Source: DAOUBA01 sp034432855 (GTDB lineage Bacteria > Chloroflexota > Anaerolineae > B4-G1). From it: 44,528 nt of DNA. The stretch lies in the NCBI GenBank assembly GCA_034432855.1, contig DAOUBA010000081.1, forward strand, positions 1-44,528, in the 5' to 3' direction. A model generated the notes under the pieces. It was not told where the DNA came from, did no database searches, and worked only from the letters and a program-made list of their open reading frames with translations. Below, piece after piece: positions 32,457 to 40,478 of this stretch; the first letter of the stretch is position 1, and each line of letters starts with the position of its first letter. The position numbers were made by a program, and so were the translations under genes.

Positions 32457-32723
32457 CTAACGCTCCCGGTAGACTTCCCTGCGGTGGCCGATCTGATGAA
32501 CCACGATGGCCTGCTCCTCATGGATAATCTCGTAAATGACACGATAATCGCCAACGCGAAGTTTGTAGAACCCTGACAGGCTACCCGTCAACGCTTCCGG
32601 CTTGATGCTGTCCAGGTTTTCGGCCAACCAGCGGATACGTTCGACGACGCGGCGGCCTATGGACCGGTCGAGTCGCCCCAACTCGTGGGCGGCGGGCTTG
32701 AGAATGCGGACGCTGTACATCAT
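32457..32723 (-). CDS. RelE/ParE family toxin between nuoM and nuoN
   Basis: 88-aa RelE-fold protein: PAAHELGRLDRSIGRRVVERI, then GFYKLRVGDYRVIYEI and the end HRREVYRER, which is the canonical RelE succession. ATG 32723 overlaps the antitoxin stop (ATGA). It interrupts an otherwise continuous nuo gene order, 38 bp before the nuoN start. Confidence 0.9.
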   Translation of the reverse strand: MMYSVRILKPAAHELGRLDRSIGRRVVERIRWLAENLDSIKPEALTGSLSGFYKLRVGDYRVIYEIIHEEQAIVVHQIGHRREVYRER

Positions 32724-32941
32724 TCCAACCCAAGTTGCTGCACCACATCGTTGAGCGATTCGCCGCGCTCGCCAGCCTCCACCGCTGCTCTCTGGCGCAA
32801 CAGCCTGTCTTTTACCGACCTTCTGATTTCTAGCCCCTCGTCTGGGTCTCCTAGCAATTCGAGCAACTTTTGCTCAATAAGAGTTCCCATCATTTCCACA
32901 AACTCGTCTTTGGTCATCTGGGCAACCATATTCGTCGTCAT
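32720..32941 (-). CDS. Antitoxin of the RelE pair in the nuo operon
   Basis: 73-aa helical protein: MTKDEFVEMMGTLIEQKLLELL, a DPDEGLEIRRSVKDRLLRQ hinge, and ESLNDVVQQLGLE at the end. These sequences are common partners of RelE-like toxins. AAAAGGAGG gives a very strong ribosome binding site. The gene begins 22 bp after nuoM ends. Confidence 0.8.
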   Translation of the reverse strand: MTTNMVAQMTKDEFVEMMGTLIEQKLLELLGDPDEGLEIRRSVKDRLLRQRAAVEAGERGESLNDVVQQLGLE

Positions 32942-32963
32942 GGCAACCTCCTTTTGTCACGCG

Positions 32964-34475
32964 TTACCGCAGCCTGCTCAACAACGCCATCAGCGCCGCG
33001 TTGAATGTGTCCAGCACCGGTGTAGGATAAATGCCCACCAGTAGCATCACCAGGATCAACGGCCACAGCGTGACCTTTTCCCAGCCGGTCATATCCGTCA
33101 AGACTCCCCATTTCTCGCGGTCAAGCGTGCCCAAGAAGAGGTGCTGCACGACCTTCCATAGGATACAGCCGGCGGTAAAGAGCACGCCCAGCGTGCCGAC
33201 GCAGGCATAGACGATGAGCGCCGAAAAGTGCACTGCGCCGCGCAGGACGAGGTACTCGCCCCAAAAGCCCATCAGCCCCGGCAGCCCCAGCGCAGCAAAC
33301 CCCGCCGCCAGCATCAGGCCGTAATAGTGCGGGATCTGCGCGGCCAGCCCGCCGAACGCCTTCAGGTCGTGGGTGTGTGTGCGCTCGTAGAGGATGCCGG
33401 CCAGGAAAAAGAGCGCCGCAACGATGATACCGTGCGCGAACAACTGCATCGCTGCGCCGTTCAGTCCAGAGGCTGCGGCGTCTAGATCCGCTGTGTTACC
33501 GACTGCCGCCGCGCACACTCCCAATACTACGAACCCCAGCTGTGTCAGCGAAAGATAGGCGATGAGGCGCTTGAGGTTCCATTGTGCCATGCACACCAGC
33601 GCCCCGTAGACGATACTGATCACGGCCAGAATGGGGATGAGCGGCACAAAGTACTCGAACGCGGCGGGGAAGAGCGGCAGCGCGATGCGCATCAGCCCAT
33701 AGCCGCCCGCGCTCAGGAACAGCCCTGCCAGCGCCGCGCTGCCGGCGGTGGGCGCTGCGGCCTGCGCGTCGGGCATCCAGGTATGGAAGGGGAACAGCGG
33801 CAGCCGCACGGCGCAGGCGAACAGAACGGCCAGGAAAACCCAGCGCGCCGCCCCCGGCAGGTCAGCGTAGGGACGGGCCTCCGCTGCCTGCACCATATCG
33901 AAGGTGCTGGCGGTGCGATAGACCGCCAGGATCGCCACCAGCATCGCCACGCTGCCCAGCAGGTTATACAAAAAGAACTTGAGCGCGGCCGGCTCGCGCT
34001 TCTCGCCGCCCCACACGCCGATGAGCAGGAGCAGTGGGGACAACCCCAGCACCCAGAAACCGTAGAACAGCACCAGGTCCTGCGCCAGGAAGACGCCGAA
34101 CGCGCTCGTCTCCAGCAGGAGGAAGAGCGCGAAATACTCCTTGACCCGCAGGTGGACGGTGCGCGTCGAGTACCATAGCGCCAGTGTGGTGAGCAACGCG
34201 GTGAGAAAGACGAACGGCGTGCTGAGGCCGTCGGCGGTGAGTGTATATCGTATCCCGAAGGACGGAATCCAGTCATAATCCTCCGACAGGAATGGCCGGC
34301 CCTCGTCAATTCCTTGCCGCACGTTGACCCATAGAACGACTGCCAGTGCCAGGGTCACAAGTGCAAAAAAGACACCCACGACGCGGATCGTCCGCACGTC
34401 CTCTTTGGGGACGACCAGGATGAGCAAGGCGCCCGCCAACGGGGCAAACAAGATCACGCTCAGGATTGGAAACAT
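32964..34475 (-). CDS. nuoM: NADH-quinone oxidoreductase subunit M-like protein
   Basis: 503-aa antiporter-like membrane subunit with about 14 segments. Family blocks are clear: AALKFFLYNLLGSVAMLVAI, FPFHTWMPDAQAAAPTAGS, NLKRLIAYLSLTQLGFV, FAHGIIVAALFFLAG, GFWGEYLVL. The residues regarded as essential for proton movement are changed: E144 is Val (FYGFWVLGLSP), K234 is Arg (CAVRLPLFPFH) and K265 is Ser (GLFLSAGGYG). The His of the FAHG block and the Glu of GFWGE remain. AGAGGAG sets ATG 34475. It is followed by a TA module and then nuoN. Confidence 0.9.
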   Translation of the reverse strand: MFPILSVILFAPLAGALLILVVPKEDVRTIRVVGVFFALVTLALAVVLWVNVRQGIDEGRPFLSEDYDWIPSFGIRYTLTADGLSTPFVFLTALLTTLALWYSTRTVHLRVKEYFALFLLLETSAFGVFLAQDLVLFYGFWVLGLSPLLLLIGVWGGEKREPAALKFFLYNLLGSVAMLVAILAVYRTASTFDMVQAAEARPYADLPGAARWVFLAVLFACAVRLPLFPFHTWMPDAQAAAPTAGSAALAGLFLSAGGYGLMRIALPLFPAAFEYFVPLIPILAVISIVYGALVCMAQWNLKRLIAYLSLTQLGFVVLGVCAAAVGNTADLDAAASGLNGAAMQLFAHGIIVAALFFLAGILYERTHTHDLKAFGGLAAQIPHYYGLMLAAGFAALGLPGLMGFWGEYLVLRGAVHFSALIVYACVGTLGVLFTAGCILWKVVQHLFLGTLDREKWGVLTDMTGWEKVTLWPLILVMLLVGIYPTPVLDTFNAALMALLSRLR

Positions 34476-34547
34476 GGTACACTCTCCTCTTATTGGATTC
34501 TGCGGGTCTCTCGTCTATTGGGGCGGGCTTTAGCAGCCTGTCCTACT

Positions 34548-36887
34548 TCACAAGAGCAGGAAAATCGTCACCAATACCAACACGGCGATGGACGCGAGCA
34601 ACAGGTAACTCTGTACCTTGCCGGTGGGTGCACGGAAGATCAGCCCTCCGGCCTTGACCGCGCGCCCCACGTGATCCACTACCAGGTCCACTCCACGCTC
34701 TACCCCACCGCTCAAGCGCATGAGCGCGAGCGTCGCCGACCGAACCAGGCCTGTCAGACGATCCAGCCACGGATCGCACTCGGCGCAGGCGCGGGCCAGA
34801 CCTGTGCCGAGGTAGACCGCCCCATCGGGTAGGCGCCCTAGAGCATGGCGCTCCAGCGCATCACCAGCCTGGGCCAATATGCGTCCGGTGCGGCCTACCG
34901 CGCGAACCGGTGTGTCCAGGACGCGCACATCGGCCCAGGCGCAGGCAGAGCCCAATGCCTGACCAACACGCGTTATCCAGCCGACTGGTGGATGGAGGAC
35001 ATTGGCCTCGAACCAGGCGCTAGCCCATGCCGGTCCCCGGCCGGCCCATCTCATCCACTCTACCAGCCCGCCCAGCGCGCGCTCTGTGCCGGCCAACATC
35101 CCGGCCAGCGCGACCGCGCCCGTGCCGCAGGCCCGACGATACAGCCGGTCGAGGTACGGCCCATCGCGCAGCCAGCAATAGAGAAGCCCCAGTCGTTCCA
35201 GGCGATCTCCCTGCCCGGCGGCGAGCGGCTTCCAGAGGTAGATCAAAAAGGCCAGGAGCAGCCCGCTCACGCCGAAGGCGATGCCCAACGACGTGACCTC
35301 CCACACGAAATCACGGACAGCATCCGGCATGTCCAGCAGCCATTCGATGCCGCCAGGGATGATACCGCCCAGGCCCACCAGTTGCGGGGGGACGCCGAGT
35401 ATGCCCAGAGCGAGCGCCAGGATCGCTAACACGGCCATTGGTGCGATCATTGTGGGCGGACTCTCTTGGGCTTGCGCGGCGACAGGAGAGCGCGGCGGCC
35501 CCGCGAAAATCAGACATATCTGCCGCATGGCGGAAAAACCGGTCAAGGTAAGACTCACGGCCAGCAGCCAAAACGCTGCCTGGCTGACGTTCAATGCGCA
35601 AGACAGAACTGCGTCCCGCGACCAGAACCCGGCGGTGACGAAGGGCAAGCCGCCCAGTGTCAGCGCGCCGATGAGGAACATCACAAAGGTATCCTTCTGT
35701 CGCCGGAGTAGTCCTCCCATCTGGAGCATATCGTGAGGATCGAGCGGCGTGTGGCTCGGTTCCGCCTGTTGAGCCGACGCCATCCCCCGCGTTACCGAGC
35801 CGGCGGCCAGGAAGAGCAGCGCCGAGACGATGACGGTCACCACGAGGTGCAAGACGCCTGCTGCGAACGCGCCCAGTCCCAGTGCGGCGACTGCATAGCC
35901 CAGTTGGCTGACGGTCGAGAGCGAAAGAGCCCGCTGCACGTCGCGCTGTGCCAGGGCGAACAGCGCGGTCACGATTGCTGTGACGATGCCGAGCAGTGTC
36001 ACGACGTTCATCCCACTGCCGGGCGTCAGAGCGGGCACCGCTGCCGCGAACAGCGGATAGGCGCGTGCAAGCAGAAAGATGCCCGATGGAGCGACCAGGG
36101 CGTGGATGAGCATCGAGGCTGGGACAGCGGCCTCGGTCACCTTGACCGGCCAGAAGTGGAGCGGGAACTGGGCACTTTTGGCCGCAACGCTGCCGAGCAA
36201 CAGGAGCGCGATGACCGACAAGAGCGAGAGCGACGTCCCAGGCAACGTCGCCTGGGCCAGCCGTTCCAGTGTCGCGCTGTCGAATACGTCATTGTAGGCC
36301 AGCGAGCCGGCGTGTGTCCAGAGCAGGGCCATTCCGAGCACGAGGCACAGGTTGCCCAGCCCGTTCACCAGGAAGGTCCACAGCGCCGCTTCGCGCGCGG
36401 GTCCGTGTTCGTATCTCAACCCGGTCAACAGGTAGATACAGGCGTCCACAACGGCCCAGCAGACGGAAAAGGCCAGCAGGTTGTCCACAACGATCAGGCC
36501 CAGGATGCCCCCCATGAGCAGCGAGAGGTAGGCGAAAGAGCGGTTATAGCGCGTGTCGCCCTGGAGCGCATCGGCGGCATAGATGAACCCCAGGAGGCCG
36601 ACCAGCGGCGCGACGAAGAGCATCAACGCGCCGACGGCGTCCATATAGAGACCGATCCGCAAGACGCTCTGGCCGACGGTGAACCAACGGATCGCTGCAG
36701 AGAAGGACCGCTCGTCTCCGCTCAACCGCGCCCAAAACAGAATCTGCGCCAGCAGGAAAGAGAATGCGATGCCGTTGATGGCAACCTGGACGGTTGCCGC
36801 ACGGCTGCGATGGGCAAACGCGGCGATGACGGCGAACGCAACCAGCGGGAAGAACGGGATCAGCCAGGCCAGGGCAAATACCGACAT
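34548..36887 (-). CDS. nuoL: NADH-quinone oxidoreductase subunit L-like protein
   Basis: 779-aa antiporter-like subunit with about 14 core helices. A long amphipathic helical stretch (about 570-750, the lateral-helix region, enlarged) follows, then a final anchor (VQSYLLLASIAVLVLV). K229 is conserved in AAKSAQFPLHFW and the His in LIHA. E144 is Ala (VCWAVVDACIYLL where FWEGVG is usual), D178 is Asn (GLGNL) and K342 is Ser (VIVSALLFLAAGS). GGAG 7-10 nt upstream supports ATG 36887, 5 bp after nuoJK. The subunit is clearly homologous but looks impaired in its channel. Confidence 0.88.
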   Translation of the reverse strand: MSVFALAWLIPFFPLVAFAVIAAFAHRSRAATVQVAINGIAFSFLLAQILFWARLSGDERSFSAAIRWFTVGQSVLRIGLYMDAVGALMLFVAPLVGLLGFIYAADALQGDTRYNRSFAYLSLLMGGILGLIVVDNLLAFSVCWAVVDACIYLLTGLRYEHGPAREAALWTFLVNGLGNLCLVLGMALLWTHAGSLAYNDVFDSATLERLAQATLPGTSLSLLSVIALLLLGSVAAKSAQFPLHFWPVKVTEAAVPASMLIHALVAPSGIFLLARAYPLFAAAVPALTPGSGMNVVTLLGIVTAIVTALFALAQRDVQRALSLSTVSQLGYAVAALGLGAFAAGVLHLVVTVIVSALLFLAAGSVTRGMASAQQAEPSHTPLDPHDMLQMGGLLRRQKDTFVMFLIGALTLGGLPFVTAGFWSRDAVLSCALNVSQAAFWLLAVSLTLTGFSAMRQICLIFAGPPRSPVAAQAQESPPTMIAPMAVLAILALALGILGVPPQLVGLGGIIPGGIEWLLDMPDAVRDFVWEVTSLGIAFGVSGLLLAFLIYLWKPLAAGQGDRLERLGLLYCWLRDGPYLDRLYRRACGTGAVALAGMLAGTERALGGLVEWMRWAGRGPAWASAWFEANVLHPPVGWITRVGQALGSACAWADVRVLDTPVRAVGRTGRILAQAGDALERHALGRLPDGAVYLGTGLARACAECDPWLDRLTGLVRSATLALMRLSGGVERGVDLVVDHVGRAVKAGGLIFRAPTGKVQSYLLLASIAVLVLVTIFLLL

Positions 36888-36892
36888 CCGCG

Positions 36893-37513
36893 TTACTCCT
36901 TGAGTGAATCCGCCTCATCCAACGTCGCCGTGCCGTGACTGCGCCAGAGCGCGGCGCCGAATGCCAACCCGGCCGCGATCTCCACCACGAGCGCGGCATA
37001 GACGGCCGCCGCAAAGACCTGCCCGGAGAAAGCGGCCAGGTTGACGGCGACGGCGTTCAGCATGACGACGACGCCCATCAAGACACCCACCATATCGCGT
37101 CGTCCCAGCACTGCGTACAGCCCGATGCAGAAGAGGAGCGCAGCCAGGCTCAGACTCCAAGATGTCAGGTCGCCCGCACCATAGCGGATCACGACTCCCA
37201 CGAACACTCCGCATAGTGCCGCCACGACCCAGGCCGCCTGCCACCGGCGCCGGCCAAGCCCAGGGTTGGCGCGCGCCATCTCTTGGACGACACGAGGAGC
37301 CAGACGGATCAAGAAAACAAGGCCCGCCGCGAGGAGCAATTGGAGTGCAGCAATGACTGGGACCTCCAGAAGCAGGAACAGCCCCGCTGCGCCGAGACAC
37401 ATCGCGGCGAGGAGCACGATGGAGTGCAACGGGTTGCGCCGGATGACGGCGGCGAGCGCCCCTCCCAAGGCAACCGCACTGCAGACGATGAATAGAATCG
37501 GTTGAGGCGACAT
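36893..37513 (-). CDS. NuoJ-NuoK fusion protein
   Basis: 206-aa membrane protein. Residues 1-110 correspond to NuoJ (RRNPLHSIVLLAAMCLGAAG, VIAALQLLLAAGLVFLI). Residues 115-195 correspond to NuoK (LSLAALLFCIGLYAVLGRRD, VVVMLNAVAVNL, ALVVEIAAGLAFG). In the NuoK part E36 of E. coli is Val (GVVVMLN where SIELMLN is usual) while E72 is kept. It is the first gene after a promoter, so the transcription unit contains only J, K, L, M and N and none of A-D, H or I. The ATG at 37513 has no Shine-Dalgarno sequence and a leader of only about 8 nt. Confidence 0.85.
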   Translation of the reverse strand: MSPQPILFIVCSAVALGGALAAVIRRNPLHSIVLLAAMCLGAAGLFLLLEVPVIAALQLLLAAGLVFLIRLAPRVVQEMARANPGLGRRRWQAAWVVAALCGVFVGVVIRYGAGDLTSWSLSLAALLFCIGLYAVLGRRDMVGVLMGVVVMLNAVAVNLAAFSGQVFAAAVYAALVVEIAAGLAFGAALWRSHGTATLDEADSLKE

Positions 37514-37527
37514 TGAGAACTGGAGTT

Positions 37528-37557
37528 ATTATAGTACAATTGAGGCCAAAATGCCAA
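37528..37557 (-). promoter_or_regulatory. Sigma70 promoter of the nuoJKLMN unit
   Basis: On the minus strand TTGGCA (37552-37557), an 18-bp spacer and TATAAT (37528-37533). The transcript would begin near 37521, only about 8 nt before the nuoJK start codon. It lies back to back with the rightward promoter at 37564. Confidence 0.75.
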
Positions 37558-37563
37558 CGCCGG

Positions 37564-37592
37564 TTGTACAACCGCTGTTGAAGGGCTATAAT
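37564..37592 (+). promoter_or_regulatory. Sigma70 promoter of the ACT/MoxR operon
   Basis: TTGTAC (37564-37569), a 17-bp spacer and a perfect TATAAT (37587-37592). The predicted transcript start at 37599-37602 coincides with ATG 37602, so the message may be leaderless. Confidence 0.75.
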
Positions 37593-37601
37593 TATGATGC
37601 T

Positions 37602-38027
37602 ATGGTTCTGCTCAATCTCACCGTCCTTGACGATCGCCTGGCTGTCTGCCGGCTCGACCCGCAGGCCGAGATCCCGGCGTGGGCCGCCGGTCAGCCGTTC
37701 TGCTCGATCACCCGCACCGCTGACGAACTCTCGGTCATCTGCCCGGAATCGCGCGTTCCGGCCAACGTGGATTGTGAGCGGGGCTGGCGTGCACTCAAGA
37801 TCGAGGGCCCGTTTGACTTTGACGCGGTTGGCATTCTCGCCGCCATCGTACACCCACTCGCCGAGGCCGGTATCCCCATCCTGACCATCGCCACGTACGA
37901 GACCGATTACGTCTTGGTCAAGGAGGCTCAACTGGAGCGCGCCGTGGCGACGCTCTCCGAACGAGGGCATTGTATTCGCCGGCTCTTTGACGGCTTATCC
38001 GATCTGGATTACAATGATGTAGTATGA
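37602..38027 (+). CDS. ACT domain protein (CASTOR-like)
   Basis: 141-aa protein with two ACT-like halves: LNLTVLDDRLAVCRLDP at the start and IAAIVHPLAEAGIPILTIATYETDYVLV at the end, the pattern of ACT_7/CASTOR-type small-molecule sensors. SITRTADELSVICPE and the GWRALKIEGPFDF linker are typical. It probably binds an amino acid; the ligand is unknown. An upstream frame to 37551 is rejected because it contains the promoter. The stop overlaps the next start (ATGA). Confidence 0.8.
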   Translation: MVLLNLTVLDDRLAVCRLDPQAEIPAWAAGQPFCSITRTADELSVICPESRVPANVDCERGWRALKIEGPFDFDAVGILAAIVHPLAEAGIPILTIATYETDYVLVKEAQLERAVATLSERGHCIRRLFDGLSDLDYNDVV

Positions 38028-38899
38028 CACAGCACAAGAGACTTCTGGCGCTCGTATTTTCCGGCATCGCGATTATCGTGACCGTCATTCTGGCCGCCGG
38101 CCTCTCCGGCATCAGGCTGCAGCCCGGTCGGCCCTTCCCTCTGGCCGCGTTCATTCAGCCAGGAGGCGGCGCGGCCGAGTTGCCGTTCCTGGGACAGGTG
38201 TTTATCGTGCTGCTACGGATGCTCCTTCTCGCCGTATGGATACTTCTGCCGCTTGCGATCATCTATCTCATCATTTCACCGAGCGCGCGCAGGCGGGCGT
38301 TGAGGGAGTTCCTCGCGCTGCTACCCTTGTTTGTCCTGCTGTATCTGCTTCTGCGTGCCAGTTACAACACCGTGCGCAGGGAAGAGCAACAATTGATGCA
38401 GATGCCGGATACTGCACCGCAGGTTTCCCCGCTCCTGTCCGAGCCGGCGCTTCTTACTTCTCCGCCCGAGTGGTTCGTCTTTGCGGCAAGCCTGGCGGTT
38501 GCTCTCCTCATCATCGCGCCGCTTGTTGGCATAGCCTGGTTCCTGTGGCAGCGCCGACGTCGGCGTCAGGCAGGACTGGAACGCCTGGCAGAAGAGGCCC
38601 AGGCAGCGCTCGCAGCCATCCAGTCTGGCGCAGATTTGCGCAACGCCATCGTCCGCTGTTACGTCGAGATGGCCCGCATCGTACGTGAGCAACGCGGTAT
38701 TCGCCGGGAGAGTGCCAGGACGGCAACCGAGTTCGCAGAGGATCTTGAACGCGCCGGCCTCCCAGGAGAGGACGTGCAGCGGCTCACGAAGCTCTTCGAG
38801 AGTGTGCGCTATGGCGCCAAACTCACCGGTGAAGCTGAAGAGCGCGAAGCCATTGCCGCGCTGGCGTCCATCGCCCAGGCGTGCCGGAGCGTGCGATGA
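38024..38899 (+). CDS. DUF4129 domain membrane protein
   Basis: 291-aa protein: N-terminal helix, helices near 60-85 and 92-112, an extracytoplasmic stretch, a helix near 150-172 followed by a basic RRRRR stop-transfer. A cytoplasmic DUF4129 tail with AIVRCYVEMARIV, RTATEFAEDL and LTKLFESVRYG follows. This tail is typical of proteins that accompany MoxR/DUF58 and transglutaminase systems. It overlaps both neighbours by 4 bp, so the operon is tightly coupled. Confidence 0.8.
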   Translation: MTQHKRLLALVFSGIAIIVTVILAAGLSGIRLQPGRPFPLAAFIQPGGGAAELPFLGQVFIVLLRMLLLAVWILLPLAIIYLIISPSARRRALREFLALLPLFVLLYLLLRASYNTVRREEQQLMQMPDTAPQVSPLLSEPALLTSPPEWFVFAASLAVALLIIAPLVGIAWFLWQRRRRRQAGLERLAEEAQAALAAIQSGADLRNAIVRCYVEMARIVREQRGIRRESARTATEFAEDLERAGLPGEDVQRLTKLFESVRYGAKLTGEAEEREAIAALASIAQACRSVR

Positions 38900-39516
38900 A
38901 CGCAAGAGCAAAAACCCTCCTGGCGCTCGCGGCCGTTATTCTGCTTCTGGCTATTCCTCTGCGGCTGCTCCTCCTGGACACAGTGCGCGAGTTCATTATC
39001 GCCCCGCTCCTACCCCTTCTCCAGATGGGGCAACTCTTGTTCCAGGCCATCCCCCAGGCGCTTCTATGGGCGCTGGGACTCCTGGTCGCCGTGGCCACCG
39101 CTCTGCGTAGCCTGGCCTGGCGGGCCAGGCCCACGCTCCGAAAAGGTGGGGCCGTTATAGCGCACACCGGGCCGGTACAGACGTGGGTGCGATGGTTCCA
39201 ACAACAAGAGCAAGGAGACTATTTCAAGAAACGGCTTGCCCATCGTCTGGGCCAGCTGGCCGTACAGGCTCTGGCTCCATACGAACGCCTCACGGCACAT
39301 CAGGCCCGCCGGTTGCTCGATCATCTGAACGCACCGCCGGAAGTACGTGCCTACCTCCAGGCCGGATTCGAGCCGGATCCTCCAGCCCTTGCCGCCAGGT
39401 TGAGCTTTCTGGCAAAGCTGAGCAATTTGATGAGAATGCGCAAGCAGCGGTCTCCGCTGGATCTCGATCCAGGCGAGGTCGTGCAATTCCTGGAAAGATC
39501 AATTGGAGGTTCATAA
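38896..39516 (+). CDS. Membrane protein of the MoxR operon, function unknown
   Basis: 206-aa protein with two N-terminal hydrophobic segments (about 8-30 and 45-72) and a basic, helical cytoplasmic part of 130 residues rich in Arg, Leu and Gln. No motif was recognised. ATG 38896 overlaps the DUF4129 stop, and its TAA overlaps the MoxR start (TAATG). Conserved position between DUF4129 and MoxR suggests a structural or regulatory partner of the complex. Confidence 0.6.
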   Translation: MNARAKTLLALAAVILLLAIPLRLLLLDTVREFIIAPLLPLLQMGQLLFQAIPQALLWALGLLVAVATALRSLAWRARPTLRKGGAVIAHTGPVQTWVRWFQQQEQGDYFKKRLAHRLGQLAVQALAPYERLTAHQARRLLDHLNAPPEVRAYLQAGFEPDPPALAARLSFLAKLSNLMRMRKQRSPLDLDPGEVVQFLERSIGGS

Positions 39517-40478
39517 TGACCCTACGCATCTCCGACGTAGCGACATTGAGTGGCCGGGTCATCGGCGAGGTCGAACGAGCTGTTGTCGGCAAGCGGCCGC
39601 TGTTAGAGAGAATGATGGCCGCCATACTGGCCGGCGGCCACGTCCTGCTGGAGGATTACCCCGGCCTGGCCAAGACCCTCATCGCCAACAGTTTCGCCAC
39701 CGCGCTCGGTCTTCAGTTCAAGCGCATTCAGTTCACCCCCGATCTCCTGCCCGGCGACATCACCGGTGGCTATGTCTTCGACCGGGCGCAGGAGACCTTT
39801 GTGTTGCGCAAAGGGCCGCTCTTTGCCAACATCATCCTGGCCGACGAGATCAACCGCGCTTCGCCCAAGACCCAATCCGCGCTGTTGGAAGCGATGCAGG
39901 AAGGGCAGGTGACACTGGAAGGGGAAACGATGCGATTGCCCGTGCCCTTTATTGTGATCGCCACCCAAAACCCTATCGAATACGAAGGGACATTCCCGCT
40001 GCCGGAAGCGCAATTGGATCGCTTCATCATGCGGCTCGCGGTCGGCTACCCGTCGCCCGAGGAGGAGCAGGAAATCCTCAAGCGACGACGTGAGCGTCGG
40101 CGCGACGAGTTCGACCTGACACAGGTCACGAACGCCGAGGAGTTGCTTCAGATGCGCCAGGCTGTCGAAGGGGTGTATGTGGATCCGGACGTCGAGCGCT
40201 ATATCGTTGCCCTGGTCACCGAGACGCGCACACGCCGTGAGGTGGCGGTCGGGGCCAGCCCGCGCGGGTCGCTGGCGCTCCTCAAACTGGCGCGGGCCTG
40301 GGCCGCGCTGCACGGACGCGATTACGTGCTTCCCGACGATGTCCGCTCCTTCGTCATGCCGGCGCTGGCCCACCGCTTGATCCTGGAGCCTGATCTCTGG
40401 ATGAAGCGGCACGCCGCCGAGGACATCCTTGCCGCCATCCTCGCCTCGGTCCCCGTGCCCGTCGTCGAGGGCGCATGA
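39516..40478 (+). CDS. MoxR family AAA+ ATPase
   Basis: 320-aa AAA+ ATPase thought to act as a chaperone-like remodeller with VWA/DUF58 proteins. Walker A is degenerate, EDYPGLAKT (GxxGxGKT is usual; this variant is normal in MoxR). Walker B is IILADEINRA, sensor 1 is ATQNPIEYEGTFPLPEAQLDRF, and sensor 2 is GASPRGSLALLKLARAWA. GGAGG at 39505-39509 sets ATG 39516. It overlaps the DUF58 gene by 4 bp. Confidence 0.93.
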   Translation: MTLRISDVATLSGRVIGEVERAVVGKRPLLERMMAAILAGGHVLLEDYPGLAKTLIANSFATALGLQFKRIQFTPDLLPGDITGGYVFDRAQETFVLRKGPLFANIILADEINRASPKTQSALLEAMQEGQVTLEGETMRLPVPFIVIATQNPIEYEGTFPLPEAQLDRFIMRLAVGYPSPEEEQEILKRRRERRRDEFDLTQVTNAEELLQMRQAVEGVYVDPDVERYIVALVTETRTRREVAVGASPRGSLALLKLARAWAALHGRDYVLPDDVRSFVMPALAHRLILEPDLWMKRHAAEDILAAILASVPVPVVEGA

